In this document: piece after piece, positions 51,576-64,000 of the stretch | Layout: each line of letters opens with the position of its first letter | Position numbering within the stretch: position 1 is the stretch's first letter | Source of the DNA: G965240365 sp965240365 | GTDB lineage: Bacteria > Pseudomonadota > Gammaproteobacteria > Eutrophobiales > Eutrophobiaceae | Assembly (NCBI GenBank): GCA_965240365.1 | Contig: OZ251218.1 | Location: 2,418,001 to 2,482,000, forward strand | Length of the DNA stretch: 64,000 nt | Direction: 5' to 3' | The notes under the pieces: generated by a model | The model's input: the letters and a program-made list of their open reading frames with translations, nothing else | The model's database searches: none | What the model was told of the DNA's origin: nothing | Program-made: the position numbers and the translations under genes

Positions 51576-52652
51576 GTGTTTTCGTTTAACAAAAAAACAG
51601 TGCCCGTGCTGGGTATTGATATCAGCGCAACGGCCATCAAGCTGCTTGAACTGAGCCGTAGCGGCGGCAGATATCGCGTTGAGAGTTACGCGGTCGAGCC
51701 GTTGCCCCGCAACTCGGTTTCCGAGAAAACCATTAACGATATCGAGCAGGTCGGCGAGGCCATTGCCCGGGCCGCGAACAAGGCCCACACCAAAACAAAG
51801 CAGGCCGCGGTGTGCGTGGCCGGTTCCTCGGTGATTAGCAAGATTATCAGTATGCCGGCTGGCCTGACCGATGAGGAGATGGAAAGCCAGATTCAGATTG
51901 AGGCCGATCAATATATTCCGTTTCCGCTGGAGGAGGTCGCGCTGGATTTTGAGGTCATGGGTGACGCAAAAGAAGGCATAGACCGGGTCGATGTACTGCT
52001 CGCGGCCTCGCGCAGCGAGATTGTCGATAATGTGGTGGCGGCGGTGGAACTGGGCGGACTGAAGGCCGAGGTGGTCGATATTGAGGCCTTCGCCATGGAA
52101 AATACGATCAACCTCATTACTTCCGAAAGCCTTGACCGTGATGTCACCGAGCATGGCTCGACAGCAACCGTTGCCATCGCCGATATAGGTTCGGCCATTA
52201 CCACCTTCAGCGTGCTGGAAGACAAGAAGACTATCTATTCGCGTGAAGAATCGTTTGGCGGCGGGCGCCTGACCGAAAACATTCAGCGCCGTTATGGCCT
52301 GTCCTATGAAGAGGCCGACTTGGCCAAGCGGCAGGGCGGCCTGCCCGAAAACTATGTGCTGGAAGTGCTCAAGCCTTTTAAGGAGATGATGGTCTCGCAG
52401 ATCAGTCGCGGTCTGCAATTCTTTTTTGCGGCCAGTCAGGTCAGTCAGGTCGATCAGTTGATCCTGGCCGGCGGTTGCGCCTCCATTCCGGGCATCGCCA
52501 AACTCGTGGAGGCGAAGGCCAAGGTGCCCACCGTGGTGGCCAACCCGTTTGCGAATATGTCGGTCGCCCCCAAGATTCCAACTCAGTTACTCGGCAACGA
52601 CGCCCCGGCCATGATGATAGCCTGTGGTCTTGCCCTCAGAGGGAATGCCTGA
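51576..52652 (+). CDS. pilM: Type IV pilus assembly protein PilM
   Basis: Actin-like cytoplasmic ATPase of the pilus alignment complex, which binds the N-terminus of PilN. The 358-residue protein starts with the FtsA-like loop VLGIDISATAIKLLEL. It has the phosphate-2 region IADIGSAITTFSVL near 196 and LILAGGCASIPG near 294. GTG start at 51576 behind AGAAGGA. Its TGA overlaps the pilN ATG by one base. First gene of pilMNOPQ, transcribed away from ponA through an AT-rich 196-bp promoter gap. Confidence 0.95.
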   Translation: MFSFNKKTVPVLGIDISATAIKLLELSRSGGRYRVESYAVEPLPRNSVSEKTINDIEQVGEAIARAANKAHTKTKQAAVCVAGSSVISKIISMPAGLTDEEMESQIQIEADQYIPFPLEEVALDFEVMGDAKEGIDRVDVLLAASRSEIVDNVVAAVELGGLKAEVVDIEAFAMENTINLITSESLDRDVTEHGSTATVAIADIGSAITTFSVLEDKKTIYSREESFGGGRLTENIQRRYGLSYEEADLAKRQGGLPENYVLEVLKPFKEMMVSQISRGLQFFFAASQVSQVDQLILAGGCASIPGIAKLVEAKAKVPTVVANPFANMSVAPKIPTQLLGNDAPAMMIACGLALRGNA

Positions 52653-53212
52653 TGTCCAGAATCAATCTGCTGCCCTGGCGCGAGGCGCGCCGCAAGGAAC
52701 TGCAAACGCAGTTTTATACCACGCTGTTACTGGTCGCCATTGTCGCGGGTCTGGTCTGGTATGCCACCCATCTTTATCATAAAGGCCTCATTGAACTTGA
52801 TAATTATCGAATAAGCTATATCCAGGAACAGATCGCCGCGGTTGACAAGGAAATAGAAGAAATCCAGCAGCTTGAAAAGGAAAAGGCAAGGCTGCTGTCC
52901 AGAATGCGGGCCATTGAGCAACTGCAGGGCAATCGCCCCCTGATCGTCCGCTTTTTTGATGAATTGATCACCAGCCTGCCGGAAGGCGTGTCCGTCACGC
53001 GGGTGGCCCAGGCGGGCAACAGTATCACCATAGATGGTCTGGCGCAGTCGAACGCGAGGGTCTCCTCCTTTATGCGGAACCTTGAATCCTCCGAATGGCT
53101 GACCAATCCCGATTTGAAGATAATCAGGGAATCCAATGCGGCCGGCGTCGGGCGCATCAACAGTTTCAAGCTGACCTTTACCCAGGTCATACCCGCCGCC
53201 CCCGCGGGCTGA
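52652..53212 (+). CDS. pilN: Type IV pilus assembly protein PilN
   Basis: Inner-membrane protein linking PilM to PilO. The 186-residue protein has the PilM-binding N-terminal motif INLLPWREARRK (residues 4-15), one membrane helix (about 22-42), a coiled coil (YIQEQIAAVDKEIEEIQQLEK) and a small periplasmic ferredoxin-like domain. Start at 52652 because it gives the INLLPWR motif right after the first residues; the frame is open further upstream inside pilM but that part is out of frame with PilM function. Confidence 0.95.
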   Translation: MSRINLLPWREARRKELQTQFYTTLLLVAIVAGLVWYATHLYHKGLIELDNYRISYIQEQIAAVDKEIEEIQQLEKEKARLLSRMRAIEQLQGNRPLIVRFFDELITSLPEGVSVTRVAQAGNSITIDGLAQSNARVSSFMRNLESSEWLTNPDLKIIRESNAAGVGRINSFKLTFTQVIPAAPAG

Positions 53213-53224
53213 GGAACAAGAGCC

Positions 53225-53827
53225 ATGAGCATCATTGACGACATAAACAATCTGGACCCGAATAACCCCGGGGTCTGGCCAACCACCTTCAAGGTCGCGG
53301 TCTTCGTTATCGTGTTTGCTGCCCTGGTCTATGCCGGCTGGCATTTTGACATCACCAAGCTGCGGGAAGAACTGGCCGGACTCAAGCAAAAAGAGAGCGA
53401 GCAAATACAAATCCTGGAAGCCAGGCAGAGAAAGGCGGCCAACCTGGAGGCGCTCAAGGATCAGATGAGGGAGATGGCGCAGTCTTTCGATGATATGTTG
53501 CAGCAACTGCCCAACAAGACCGAAGTGGCGGATTTGCTGATCGACATCTCCCAGACCGGCCTCTCCGCGGGCCTTGAATTCAAGCTGTTTGAACCCAGGG
53601 GAGAGGCGCCCAGAGAATTTTATGCCGAATTGCCCATCAATATCTCGGTGGTGGGCAGCTATCATCAATTTGGTGAATTTATCAGCGGCATTGCCGCCCT
53701 GCCGCGTATCGTGACCATGCACGATATACAGATTCAGTCCGAAGGCGTGCAGCAGGCCCCGGCGGAACGGCCGCTCTCCATGATCGCCATCGCCAAGACC
53801 TACCGCGCCCTGGAAGTAGAGAATTAA
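53225..53827 (+). CDS. pilO: Type IV pilus assembly protein PilO
   Basis: Partner of PilN. The 200-residue protein has a membrane helix at about residues 25-42, a coiled coil (TKLREELAGLKQKESEQIQIL) and a C-terminal domain with YHQFGEFISGIAALPRIVTM, the conserved PilO stretch. Ribosome site GAGGAACAAGAG. It should form heterodimers with PilN and contact the lipoprotein PilP encoded 3 bp downstream. Confidence 0.95.
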   Translation: MSIIDDINNLDPNNPGVWPTTFKVAVFVIVFAALVYAGWHFDITKLREELAGLKQKESEQIQILEARQRKAANLEALKDQMREMAQSFDDMLQQLPNKTEVADLLIDISQTGLSAGLEFKLFEPRGEAPREFYAELPINISVVGSYHQFGEFISGIAALPRIVTMHDIQIQSEGVQQAPAERPLSMIAIAKTYRALEVEN

Positions 53828-53830
53828 ATC

Positions 53831-54409
53831 ATGAAACTCAAGCGCCGGCTCCCCACCCATTATTCCCTGTTATTGTTGCCCCTGTGTCTGGTCGTTGCCC
53901 TGTCGGGTTGCGTGTCCAGAGATATCAGCGATCTTGAAAATCAGGTCGCCGACATACTGGCCAGACCAGGCGGACGGATCGAGCCACTGCCCGAGATCAG
54001 GCCCTATGAAGCCTATCTATACCAGTCTGCCGGGCTTGAGCGCACCAGCCCCTTCAAGCTGTTTTATGTGCTTGATATCCCCGAGATCACCGAAGAGGGC
54101 GTGGCCGTCGATGATGGCCTGAGCGATGAGATGGCGCGCGAACTCAGGGAGCGTAACCGGGAAGAGCTTGAGCAGTTTGAACTGGACAGCCTGCGCATGG
54201 TCGGCACCCTTGAAAACGAGACCAGCGACTGGGCCATCGTGCTGGATCCGTCCGGTGTCGTGCATCGGGTGCAACAAGGTAATTACATGGGCAAGAACAT
54301 AGGTAAGGTTATCAATATCTTTGAAGATCGGATCGAGCTTAGGGAGATCATCCAGGACAGTAACGGGCGCTGGGAAGAGCGGGCGGCGGCCCTCGCGCTG
54401 ATCGAGTAG
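53831..54409 (+). CDS. pilP: Type IV pilus lipoprotein PilP
   Basis: A 192-residue lipoprotein. The lipobox LSGC puts the modified cysteine at Cys27. The mature part is an unstructured N-terminal arm that binds PilN/PilO, and a C-terminal homology-region domain (DWAIVLDPSGVVHRVQQGNYMGKNIGKV) that contacts the secretin PilQ. Spacing of 3 bp to pilO and 30 bp to pilQ fits one operon. Confidence 0.94.
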   Translation: MKLKRRLPTHYSLLLLPLCLVVALSGCVSRDISDLENQVADILARPGGRIEPLPEIRPYEAYLYQSAGLERTSPFKLFYVLDIPEITEEGVAVDDGLSDEMARELRERNREELEQFELDSLRMVGTLENETSDWAIVLDPSGVVHRVQQGNYMGKNIGKVINIFEDRIELREIIQDSNGRWEERAAALALIE

Positions 54410-54439
54410 GCCAGTCTGCCTGCTATGGAGAAACAGTTT

Positions 54440-56629
54440 ATGAAAGCCAGTCAGAATATTTACTCTAAATATGCGGATTTGAGGATTATGAAAATAAAAT
54501 TTAAAAAAATCATGGGTCTGTTGTTGCTTGTAACGGCCCCCGCCCTCTTTGGCAGCGCCGCCTTTGCGGCTTCCCTGGATGATGTGAGTTATGCCGCGCT
54601 GCCGGGTGAGCGCGCCCGGATCATATTAAAGCTGTCGGCGCCGCCGGCAGTCCGGCCGTTGAGTTTCAGCATCGACAATCCGGCCAGGCTTGCCATTGAT
54701 TTTCCGGGCACAACCCTGAATCTGGCGGATAAATCACAAAGGATCGGCATCGGCATGGCAGACAGCCTCAATGCCGTGGAAGCCGCGGGCCGCACGCGCG
54801 TGGTCATCAATCTGGCACGCTCCGTTTCCCATAATATAGATGTTGAGGGCAGCAATGTTATCCTGACCCTGGAATCGGGCGTGAGCCGGGCGCCGACGGC
54901 CGCCGGCGACTCCGTCCTCGCTGGCCGTGGCGGGCCGGCCGGCGGCAGCCTTGAGAATATTGATTTCCGCCGGGGTGAGAATGGCGAGGGTAGAGTGATC
55001 GTTGACCTGTCTGACCCTGACATCCCTATCGACATGGGGTTCAGGGGCGGCCGGATCGTGGTCAATTTTATCGACGCGCGCCTGCCCGCGGAACTGGACC
55101 GAAGGCTGGATGTGATTGATTTTGCGACACCCGTCAAAGAGATCGACACTAGGCCGAACGAGAATGACGTGACCATGACGATCAGCACTGTCACCGACAA
55201 TTATGAGCACATTGGCTATCAGGCCGATGATCAATACATCATCGAATTAAAGCCGCTGCCGGAGGAAGAAGAAACCACGACCAGGGATAAATTCAACTTT
55301 ACCGGCGAACGCCTCTCGCTCAATTTCCAGGACATTGAAGTCAGGGCCGTATTACAGTTGATCGCCGATTTTACCGATCTCAATATGGTCACGAGCGATT
55401 CGGTCGGCGGCAATGTCACCCTGCGCCTGAAGAATGTGCCCTGGGATCAGGCCCTGGACATTATCCTTAAATCCCGGGGGCTGGCCATGCGTCAATCGGG
55501 CAACGTGATCATGGTGGCGCCGACCGAGGAAATTGCCGCGCGGGAAAGGCTGGAACTGGAGGCGGAACGGCAGGTGCAACAACTGGCCCCGCTCAGGACC
55601 GAATTCGTCAAGATCAATTATGCCAATGCCGCCGATCTGATCCAGTTGATCCAGGCCGAGGAAAATAATCTGCTGTCGGAGCGCGGCAATGTGTCCATCG
55701 ACGACCGCACCAATACCCTGATTGTGCAGGATGTCAGTTCAAGCCTCGCGGCGATCCGGGAATTGATCGAGGAACTGGATGTGCCGGTCAGGCAGGTCTT
55801 GATCGAATCCCGTATCGTTAACGCGGATGAAAGCTTTTCCAAGGATGTAGGGGTACGCTTTGGTTACAGCAAAAATACCAAGCACGCTGCGTCATCAAAC
55901 AAAATAAGCAGACAGGCAATCGGGCCTAATGGAAATCCGTTCGTAGTGATAGGTGGTGGACAACAAGGCACAACCAATTTTGGTCAGCCTACATCCTTTA
56001 ACAATGCTGGTGGCGGTGGCGGTGGCGGTGGCGGTAATGAGGCTCTCATCGTCGATCTGCCCGCAAAGGCGCTTAATGCCCCGACTTTGGGGTTTGCAAT
56101 AGGCAAGGTGGGTTCCTATCTTTTGCAATTACAGTTATCGGCCATGATCGCCGAGGGCCGCGGCGAAGAGATCGCGAGTCCCAGGGTGATTACGGCCAAC
56201 CAGAACGAGGCCCTCATTGAGTCAGGGGTGGAGATTCCTTATCAGCGGGCCACTTCAAGCGGCGCCACCAGCGTTGAATTCAAGGAGGCCGTATTGAGCC
56301 TCCGGGTAACGCCGCAGATTACCCCGGATGACCGGATTATTATGGACCTGGCTGTCAGTCAGGATTCTATCAATCCCCTCAGGATACTGGGTGTGCCGGC
56401 GATCGATACCCGCAGCGTGACCACCCAAGTGCTGGTCGATAACGGCGAGACCGTGGTGCTTGGCGGTGTTTATACCTCCAGAGATACAAGATCGGTGGAC
56501 AAGACGCCCTTTTTCGGCGATTTGCCCTACCTGGGTTTTCTGTTCAAGCGTACCGACACCGATTCAACCAAAAGCGAGCTGCTGATATTCATCACGCCCA
56601 AAATTATCAAGGAAAATCTCAGCCTCTAA
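54440..56629 (+). CDS. pilQ: Type IV pilus secretin PilQ
   Basis: Outer-membrane channel through which the pilus leaves the cell. After a signal peptide ending AAFAA come AMIN domains that bind peptidoglycan (YAALPGERARIILKLS, then NIDFRRGENGEGRVIVDLS). STN/N0 (GERLSLNFQDIEVRAVLQLIADFT), N1 (EFVKINYANAADLIQLIQ) and the secretin domain (VEIPYQRATSSG, ending LLIFITPKIIKE) follow. I choose the ATG at 54440 because GGAG lies nine bases upstream; the ATG at 54425 has none and the one at 54488 is possible. An AT-richer insert before the secretin gate contains nine consecutive glycines (residues 524-532) coded by GGTGGC repeats. Confidence 0.93.
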   Translation: MKASQNIYSKYADLRIMKIKFKKIMGLLLLVTAPALFGSAAFAASLDDVSYAALPGERARIILKLSAPPAVRPLSFSIDNPARLAIDFPGTTLNLADKSQRIGIGMADSLNAVEAAGRTRVVINLARSVSHNIDVEGSNVILTLESGVSRAPTAAGDSVLAGRGGPAGGSLENIDFRRGENGEGRVIVDLSDPDIPIDMGFRGGRIVVNFIDARLPAELDRRLDVIDFATPVKEIDTRPNENDVTMTISTVTDNYEHIGYQADDQYIIELKPLPEEEETTTRDKFNFTGERLSLNFQDIEVRAVLQLIADFTDLNMVTSDSVGGNVTLRLKNVPWDQALDIILKSRGLAMRQSGNVIMVAPTEEIAARERLELEAERQVQQLAPLRTEFVKINYANAADLIQLIQAEENNLLSERGNVSIDDRTNTLIVQDVSSSLAAIRELIEELDVPVRQVLIESRIVNADESFSKDVGVRFGYSKNTKHAASSNKISRQAIGPNGNPFVVIGGGQQGTTNFGQPTSFNNAGGGGGGGGGNEALIVDLPAKALNAPTLGFAIGKVGSYLLQLQLSAMIAEGRGEEIASPRVITANQNEALIESGVEIPYQRATSSGATSVEFKEAVLSLRVTPQITPDDRIIMDLAVSQDSINPLRILGVPAIDTRSVTTQVLVDNGETVVLGGVYTSRDTRSVDKTPFFGDLPYLGFLFKRTDTDSTKSELLIFITPKIIKENLSL

Positions 56630-56656
56630 TAATAACAACACACGTTATACTACTTG

Positions 56657-56692
56657 AAGGGATATGCCGGGCGGTGGCATTATCCCTTTTTT
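56657..56692 (+). terminator. Rho-independent terminator after pilQ
   Basis: AAGGGATATGCC pairs with GGCATTATCCCTT (one bulged base) around a 7-base loop and is followed by TTTTTT. It ends the pilMNOPQ unit and argues against aroK translation starting upstream at 56654. Confidence 0.85.
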
Positions 56693-56737
56693 GTTGTTTA
56701 TCGACAGGCTTTGCTGTTTGCTTCCTGGAAAACGCGG

Positions 56738-57265
56738 GTGGCCAGGGCCAATAATATCTTTCTGATCGGGCCGATGGGCACGGGCAAGACCACGATCGGA
56801 CGGCAGCTTGCCAAAAGGTCGGGCAAGGTATTTTATGATTCCGATCAAGAAATAGAGCGGCAGACCGGGGCCGATATTCCGCTGATATTCGAGATTGAAG
56901 GGGAGGCGGGCTTCAGGAAACGTGAAGCGGACCTGCTAAAAAAGCTGACGCGGCTTGACAACATTGTGCTTGCGACCGGCGGCGGCATGGTGCTGGCCGG
57001 GGCGAACCGCGGCCTCTTGGCGGATAACGGATTCGTTATCTATCTGAGTTCCAGTCCGCAAAAATTATACCGAAGAACGGCCTCGGACAGGCGCCGGCCA
57101 TTGTTGCAGGCCGGCGACAGAATGGCGCAGATCAGGTATATCCTGCAACAGCGCGAACCGCTTTACACGGGTCTGGCCGATTTAATCATTGACACCGATC
57201 GCTTAACCGTAAAACAAATCCTGCAAAAAATACTGGACGGCATGAGGCAGAATGAAGCAGATTAA
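56738..57265 (+). CDS. aroK: Shikimate kinase
   Basis: Phosphorylates shikimate in aromatic amino acid synthesis. The 175-residue product begins MARANNIFLIGPMGTGKTT with the P-loop GPMGTGKT. It has DSDQEIE, the shikimate-binding FRKREADLL, ATGGG and the lid RPLLQ. I use the GTG at 56738, which gives the normal length; the longer frame to 56654 crosses the pilQ terminator. aroB overlaps its end by 14 bp. Confidence 0.93.
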   Translation: MARANNIFLIGPMGTGKTTIGRQLAKRSGKVFYDSDQEIERQTGADIPLIFEIEGEAGFRKREADLLKKLTRLDNIVLATGGGMVLAGANRGLLADNGFVIYLSSSPQKLYRRTASDRRRPLLQAGDRMAQIRYILQQREPLYTGLADLIIDTDRLTVKQILQKILDGMRQNEAD

Positions 57266-58331
57266 TGTCGAACTTGGCCCCCGCGCTTACCCGATTTATA
57301 TCGGCGAAGGTCTGCTTTCCGATACTGCATTGCTCAGGCGGCATATCGCCTCAAAGCAAATCCTGATCATTTCCAACGAAATTGTCGCGGCCTTGTACCT
57401 TGAGGCCGTTCGGCAGGCCTTGTCCGGCGCCGAAGTGGCCACCTTTATCCTGCCCGATGGGGAGAGCGGCAAGAACCTGCAAAACTTTGAGCGGATAAGC
57501 GGCCGGCTGCTTGAGCATAAATACGGCCGCTCCTGCATGGTCATCGCGCTTGGCGGCGGAGTTATCGGTGATCTGGCCGGTTTTAGCGCCGCCTGCTACC
57601 AACGCGGGGTGCGGTTTATGCAAATCCCGACGACCCTGCTGGCCCAGGTGGATGCCTCCGTGGGCGGCAAGACCGCGGTTAATCACCCGCTCGGCAAAAA
57701 CATGATCGGCGCCTTTCATCAGCCCGTTGCGGTCATCGCCGATACCGCCGTGCTCGACACCCTGCCCGACCGGGAACTCGCGGCCGGTCTGGCCGAAGTC
57801 ATCAAATACGGCCTGATCCGTGACCCCTCATTTTTCCAGTGGCTGGAGGCGAATATCCAGCCATTGATGCAACGCGAGAAGCCGGCGCTGGCCTATGCCA
57901 TAGAACGCTCCTGCCTCAACAAGGCAGAGGTGGTCGCCGAAGATGAGCGCGAATCGGGCGCGCGGGCCCTGTTGAATCTGGGGCATACCTTCGGACACGC
58001 GATCGAGACGGCCCTGGCCTATGAAAAATGGCTGCATGGCGAGGCCGTCGCCTGTGGCATGTTAATGGCGGCCGATTTATCGGCCCGTCTGGGCCTCCTG
58101 GAGCAGACCAGCGTAAACAGGGTCAGGGCGTTGCTGGAAAAGGCCGGCCTGCCCGCCAAGGTCCACCCGGACGCGAGCGGCGCGGCGCTGCTGGCCAATA
58201 TGAAGGTGGACAAAAAGGCCCGGGACGGCGTGGTCTTTCTGATCCTGCTCAAGGCGATTGGCGAGGCCGTGCTCACGGCCGAGTATAGCGAGCAGGCGCT
58301 GGGTGAGACCATAAACCATTTTCTGCCATGA
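57252..58331 (+). CDS. aroB: 3-dehydroquinate synthase
   Basis: Second step of the shikimate pathway, NAD- and metal-dependent. The 359-residue protein shows the NAD-binding DGESGKN and GGGVIGDLAGF, substrate and metal sites PTTLLAQVDASVGGKTAVN, and the metal-binding NLGHTFGHAIE. Overlaps aroK, the classic aroKB pair downstream of pilMNOPQ. damX, often next, is absent; dgt follows after 10 bp. Confidence 0.96.
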   Translation: MKQINVELGPRAYPIYIGEGLLSDTALLRRHIASKQILIISNEIVAALYLEAVRQALSGAEVATFILPDGESGKNLQNFERISGRLLEHKYGRSCMVIALGGGVIGDLAGFSAACYQRGVRFMQIPTTLLAQVDASVGGKTAVNHPLGKNMIGAFHQPVAVIADTAVLDTLPDRELAAGLAEVIKYGLIRDPSFFQWLEANIQPLMQREKPALAYAIERSCLNKAEVVAEDERESGARALLNLGHTFGHAIETALAYEKWLHGEAVACGMLMAADLSARLGLLEQTSVNRVRALLEKAGLPAKVHPDASGAALLANMKVDKKARDGVVFLILLKAIGEAVLTAEYSEQALGETINHFLP

Positions 58332-58341
58332 GGAACGGCTA

Positions 58342-59478
58342 GTGGCAACGGCTCTGGCGGTTTATGCGGCCCGCCCGGATAACTCCAGAGGCCGTGTTTA
58401 TGCGGATGATGACGCGGTTTACCGCGATCAGTATCAGCGTGATCGGGATCGCATAATACACTCGGCCGCGTTTCGCCGGCTCGAATATAAAACCCAGGTC
58501 TTTGTCAATCACGAGGGCGATATGTTCCGCACCCGCCTGACCCATTCGATCGAAGTCGCCCAGATAGGCAGGACCATTGCCCGCGCCTTGCATGTCAACG
58601 AGGATCTGACCGAGGCCATCTGTCTGGCCCATGACCTCGGGCATACGCCCTTTGGCCATGCCGGACAGGATGCCTTAAACGCCTGTATGCGCGGGCATGG
58701 CGGCTTTGAGCACAATCTGCAATCGCTCAGGATCGTCGATGTGCTGGAACAGCGCTATGCCGGCTTTCCTGGCCTGAATCTGAGCTTTGAGACCCGCGAA
58801 GGCATTTTGAAACACTGCTCGCGCAAGGACGCGGCGGCCCTCGGCGAGATAGGGCGGCGTTTTATCAACAGGCAAAAGCCGGGCCTGGAGGCGCAGATAG
58901 CCAATATCGCGGACGAGATAGCCTACAATAATCATGATATTGATGACGGCCTGCGGGCCGGCCTGTTGACACTGAGCGGACTGCAAGACTGTGAACTGGT
59001 CCGCTTTCATCACGAGCGGGTCAAACGGCAATGGCCCGAGCTTGCCGACAGCCGCCTGCGGCATGAGATAATCAGGCGCATGATCAACGATCTGGTCAGC
59101 GACTTGATAGTCGCCAGTCAGGCGTTGATCAACGAGGCCGCGCCGGCCGTTATTGACGATATCAGGGCCTGTGGCAGATCACTGATTAAAATGAGCGCGG
59201 AGCAGGATAAAAAACACAGAGAGCTAAAGAAATATCTGCGCCGTCATCTCTATGACCACAAAAAGGTCAGGTCAATGGCCATGAACGCGAAGGAAACGGT
59301 CCGCGCCCTGTTTAACGCCTATATCCAAAACCCCGGCTTGCTCAAGCAAAAATTCAGGGATCTGATAAAGGCCGACGACAGCAACAAGGCCAGGGTCGTC
59401 GCGGACTACATTGCCGGCATGACCGACCGTTTTGCCTTCGCTGAACTTGAAAGGATCCGGGCCGAACAGGCGTCTTAG
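58342..59478 (+). CDS. dgt: Deoxyguanosinetriphosphate triphosphohydrolase-like protein
   Basis: HD-domain dNTP triphosphohydrolase that trims the deoxynucleotide pool. The 378-residue protein has the N-terminal RGRVYADDDAVYRDQYQRD-type region, FRRLEYKTQVF, the histidines in TRLTHSIEVAQ and the AHDLGHTPFGHAG metal motif, then the second HD helix region DEIAYNNHDIDDGL. This is the shorter, type-2 form. GTG start at 58342 with AGGAACGGCTA upstream. It probably shares the aroKB transcript. Confidence 0.92.
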   Translation: MATALAVYAARPDNSRGRVYADDDAVYRDQYQRDRDRIIHSAAFRRLEYKTQVFVNHEGDMFRTRLTHSIEVAQIGRTIARALHVNEDLTEAICLAHDLGHTPFGHAGQDALNACMRGHGGFEHNLQSLRIVDVLEQRYAGFPGLNLSFETREGILKHCSRKDAAALGEIGRRFINRQKPGLEAQIANIADEIAYNNHDIDDGLRAGLLTLSGLQDCELVRFHHERVKRQWPELADSRLRHEIIRRMINDLVSDLIVASQALINEAAPAVIDDIRACGRSLIKMSAEQDKKHRELKKYLRRHLYDHKKVRSMAMNAKETVRALFNAYIQNPGLLKQKFRDLIKADDSNKARVVADYIAGMTDRFAFAELERIRAEQAS

Positions 59479-59846
59479 GAAAGCGGCCGCCGGCCAGGAT
59501 CGGCCGCACGGACCAGGCAAGACCGGTCAAAAACCTTAACAGCCGCAACTATTGAGACGCCTTAAAAAGCGCTAAAAGCAGACAAATATCACTAAAAACG
59601 TCAATAATCCGCTAAAATGAGAGAAAACAGAAGATCGTCCTGCCCCGTACAAATTCTATCTGCGCCGTGACATAAACGGCGCGCTTTATTATAATCCATG
59701 CCTTTCCGCGATGTTTCAAACGACCCAAAGATGACAGCCAATACCAGAGCTTGAGCGCCAGACCAGGGTCTCAGAACATCGCTGTTCAATAAATATTTGG
59801 CCAACGGCCTGTAATAATTACAATTTTATTAAGGCGTGATTCAAGT
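59479..59846. other. Intergenic region before gltB
   Basis: 368 bp without a gene. It has a GCGCCGT/ACGGCGC hairpin at 59662-59682 followed by GCTTTATTATA, a weak terminator candidate for the aroKB-dgt unit. The rest is AT-richer sequence that should hold the gltB promoter; I cannot pick a convincing -35/-10 pair. Confidence 0.5.

Positions 59847-64000
<4,154 letters not shown>

Noticed and set aside
56654..56737. Longer AroK start
   Set aside because: The first 28 codons run through the pilQ terminator hairpin and have no counterpart in shikimate kinases.

Overview
The window is a stretch of gammaproteobacterial chromosome. The evidence is the gene content and order: sucC-sucD, divergent pilS-pilR, purM divergent from a DUF2066 gene overlapping hda, priA-argS-SPOR protein, ponA (PBP1A) divergent from pilMNOPQ, then aroK-aroB-dgt and the start of gltB. 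Core genes look GC-rich. The central polysaccharide block (about 14.8-27 kb) is visibly more AT-rich and carries insertion-sequence and gene fragments, so it looks acquired or rearranged. I cannot name the genus.

Layout. 1-4 kb: nadE and sucDC, all minus strand. 4-7 kb: pilS-pilR. 7-8.1 kb: repeats, a HicB-like antitoxin with a wrecked hicA, and an orphan BrnA-type antitoxin. 8.3-11.9 kb: a sigma-54 promoter, pilA, a large GT-C-like membrane protein with a TPR-like tail, and a polyprenol-phosphate glycosyltransferase, together a probable pilin-glycosylation cassette. 12-14 kb: a tandem repeat array with a RelE/HTH toxin-antitoxin pair inside it. 14.1-28 kb: a polysaccharide locus with a winged-helix regulator, flippase, two methyltransferases, several glycosyltransferases, a GMD-like dehydratase and UDP-glucuronate decarboxylase; an IS3-type remnant and two truncated glycosyltransferase genes are scattered in it. 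28-43 kb: suhB, a disrupted trmJ, purM, DUF2066 protein, hda, wrbA, a PilZ-like protein, nhaA, cysQ, a frameshifted trmB, a metallo-beta-lactamase-fold protein, a receiver protein and a 1-Cys peroxiredoxin. 43-51 kb: SPOR protein, argS, priA, a conserved unknown protein and ponA. 51.5-64 kb: pilMNOPQ, aroK, aroB, dgt and gltB (cut by the window end).

Functional links. PilS/PilR should drive pilA through the sigma-54 promoter. PilMNOPQ supply the alignment complex and secretin of the same pilus, and the genes after pilA probably sugar-coat the pilin. The polysaccharide genes make UDP-xylose and a GDP-6-deoxysugar-type precursor, and transfer, methylate and export a glycan.

The most unusual aspect is the repeat landscape. 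Almost every non-operonic gap holds composite hairpin repeats whose stems covary. Two MITE-like families also occur. One is about 160-190 bp with TTAA-ended inverted termini, in three copies. The other is 266 bp with 31-bp terminal inverted repeats, in two nearly identical copies. A 19-bp palindrome has been added to different sites of different copies of these repeats. MITE ends supply the stop codons of cysQ and priA, a hairpin repeat supplies the end of hda, and a MITE abuts the start of the frameshifted trmB.
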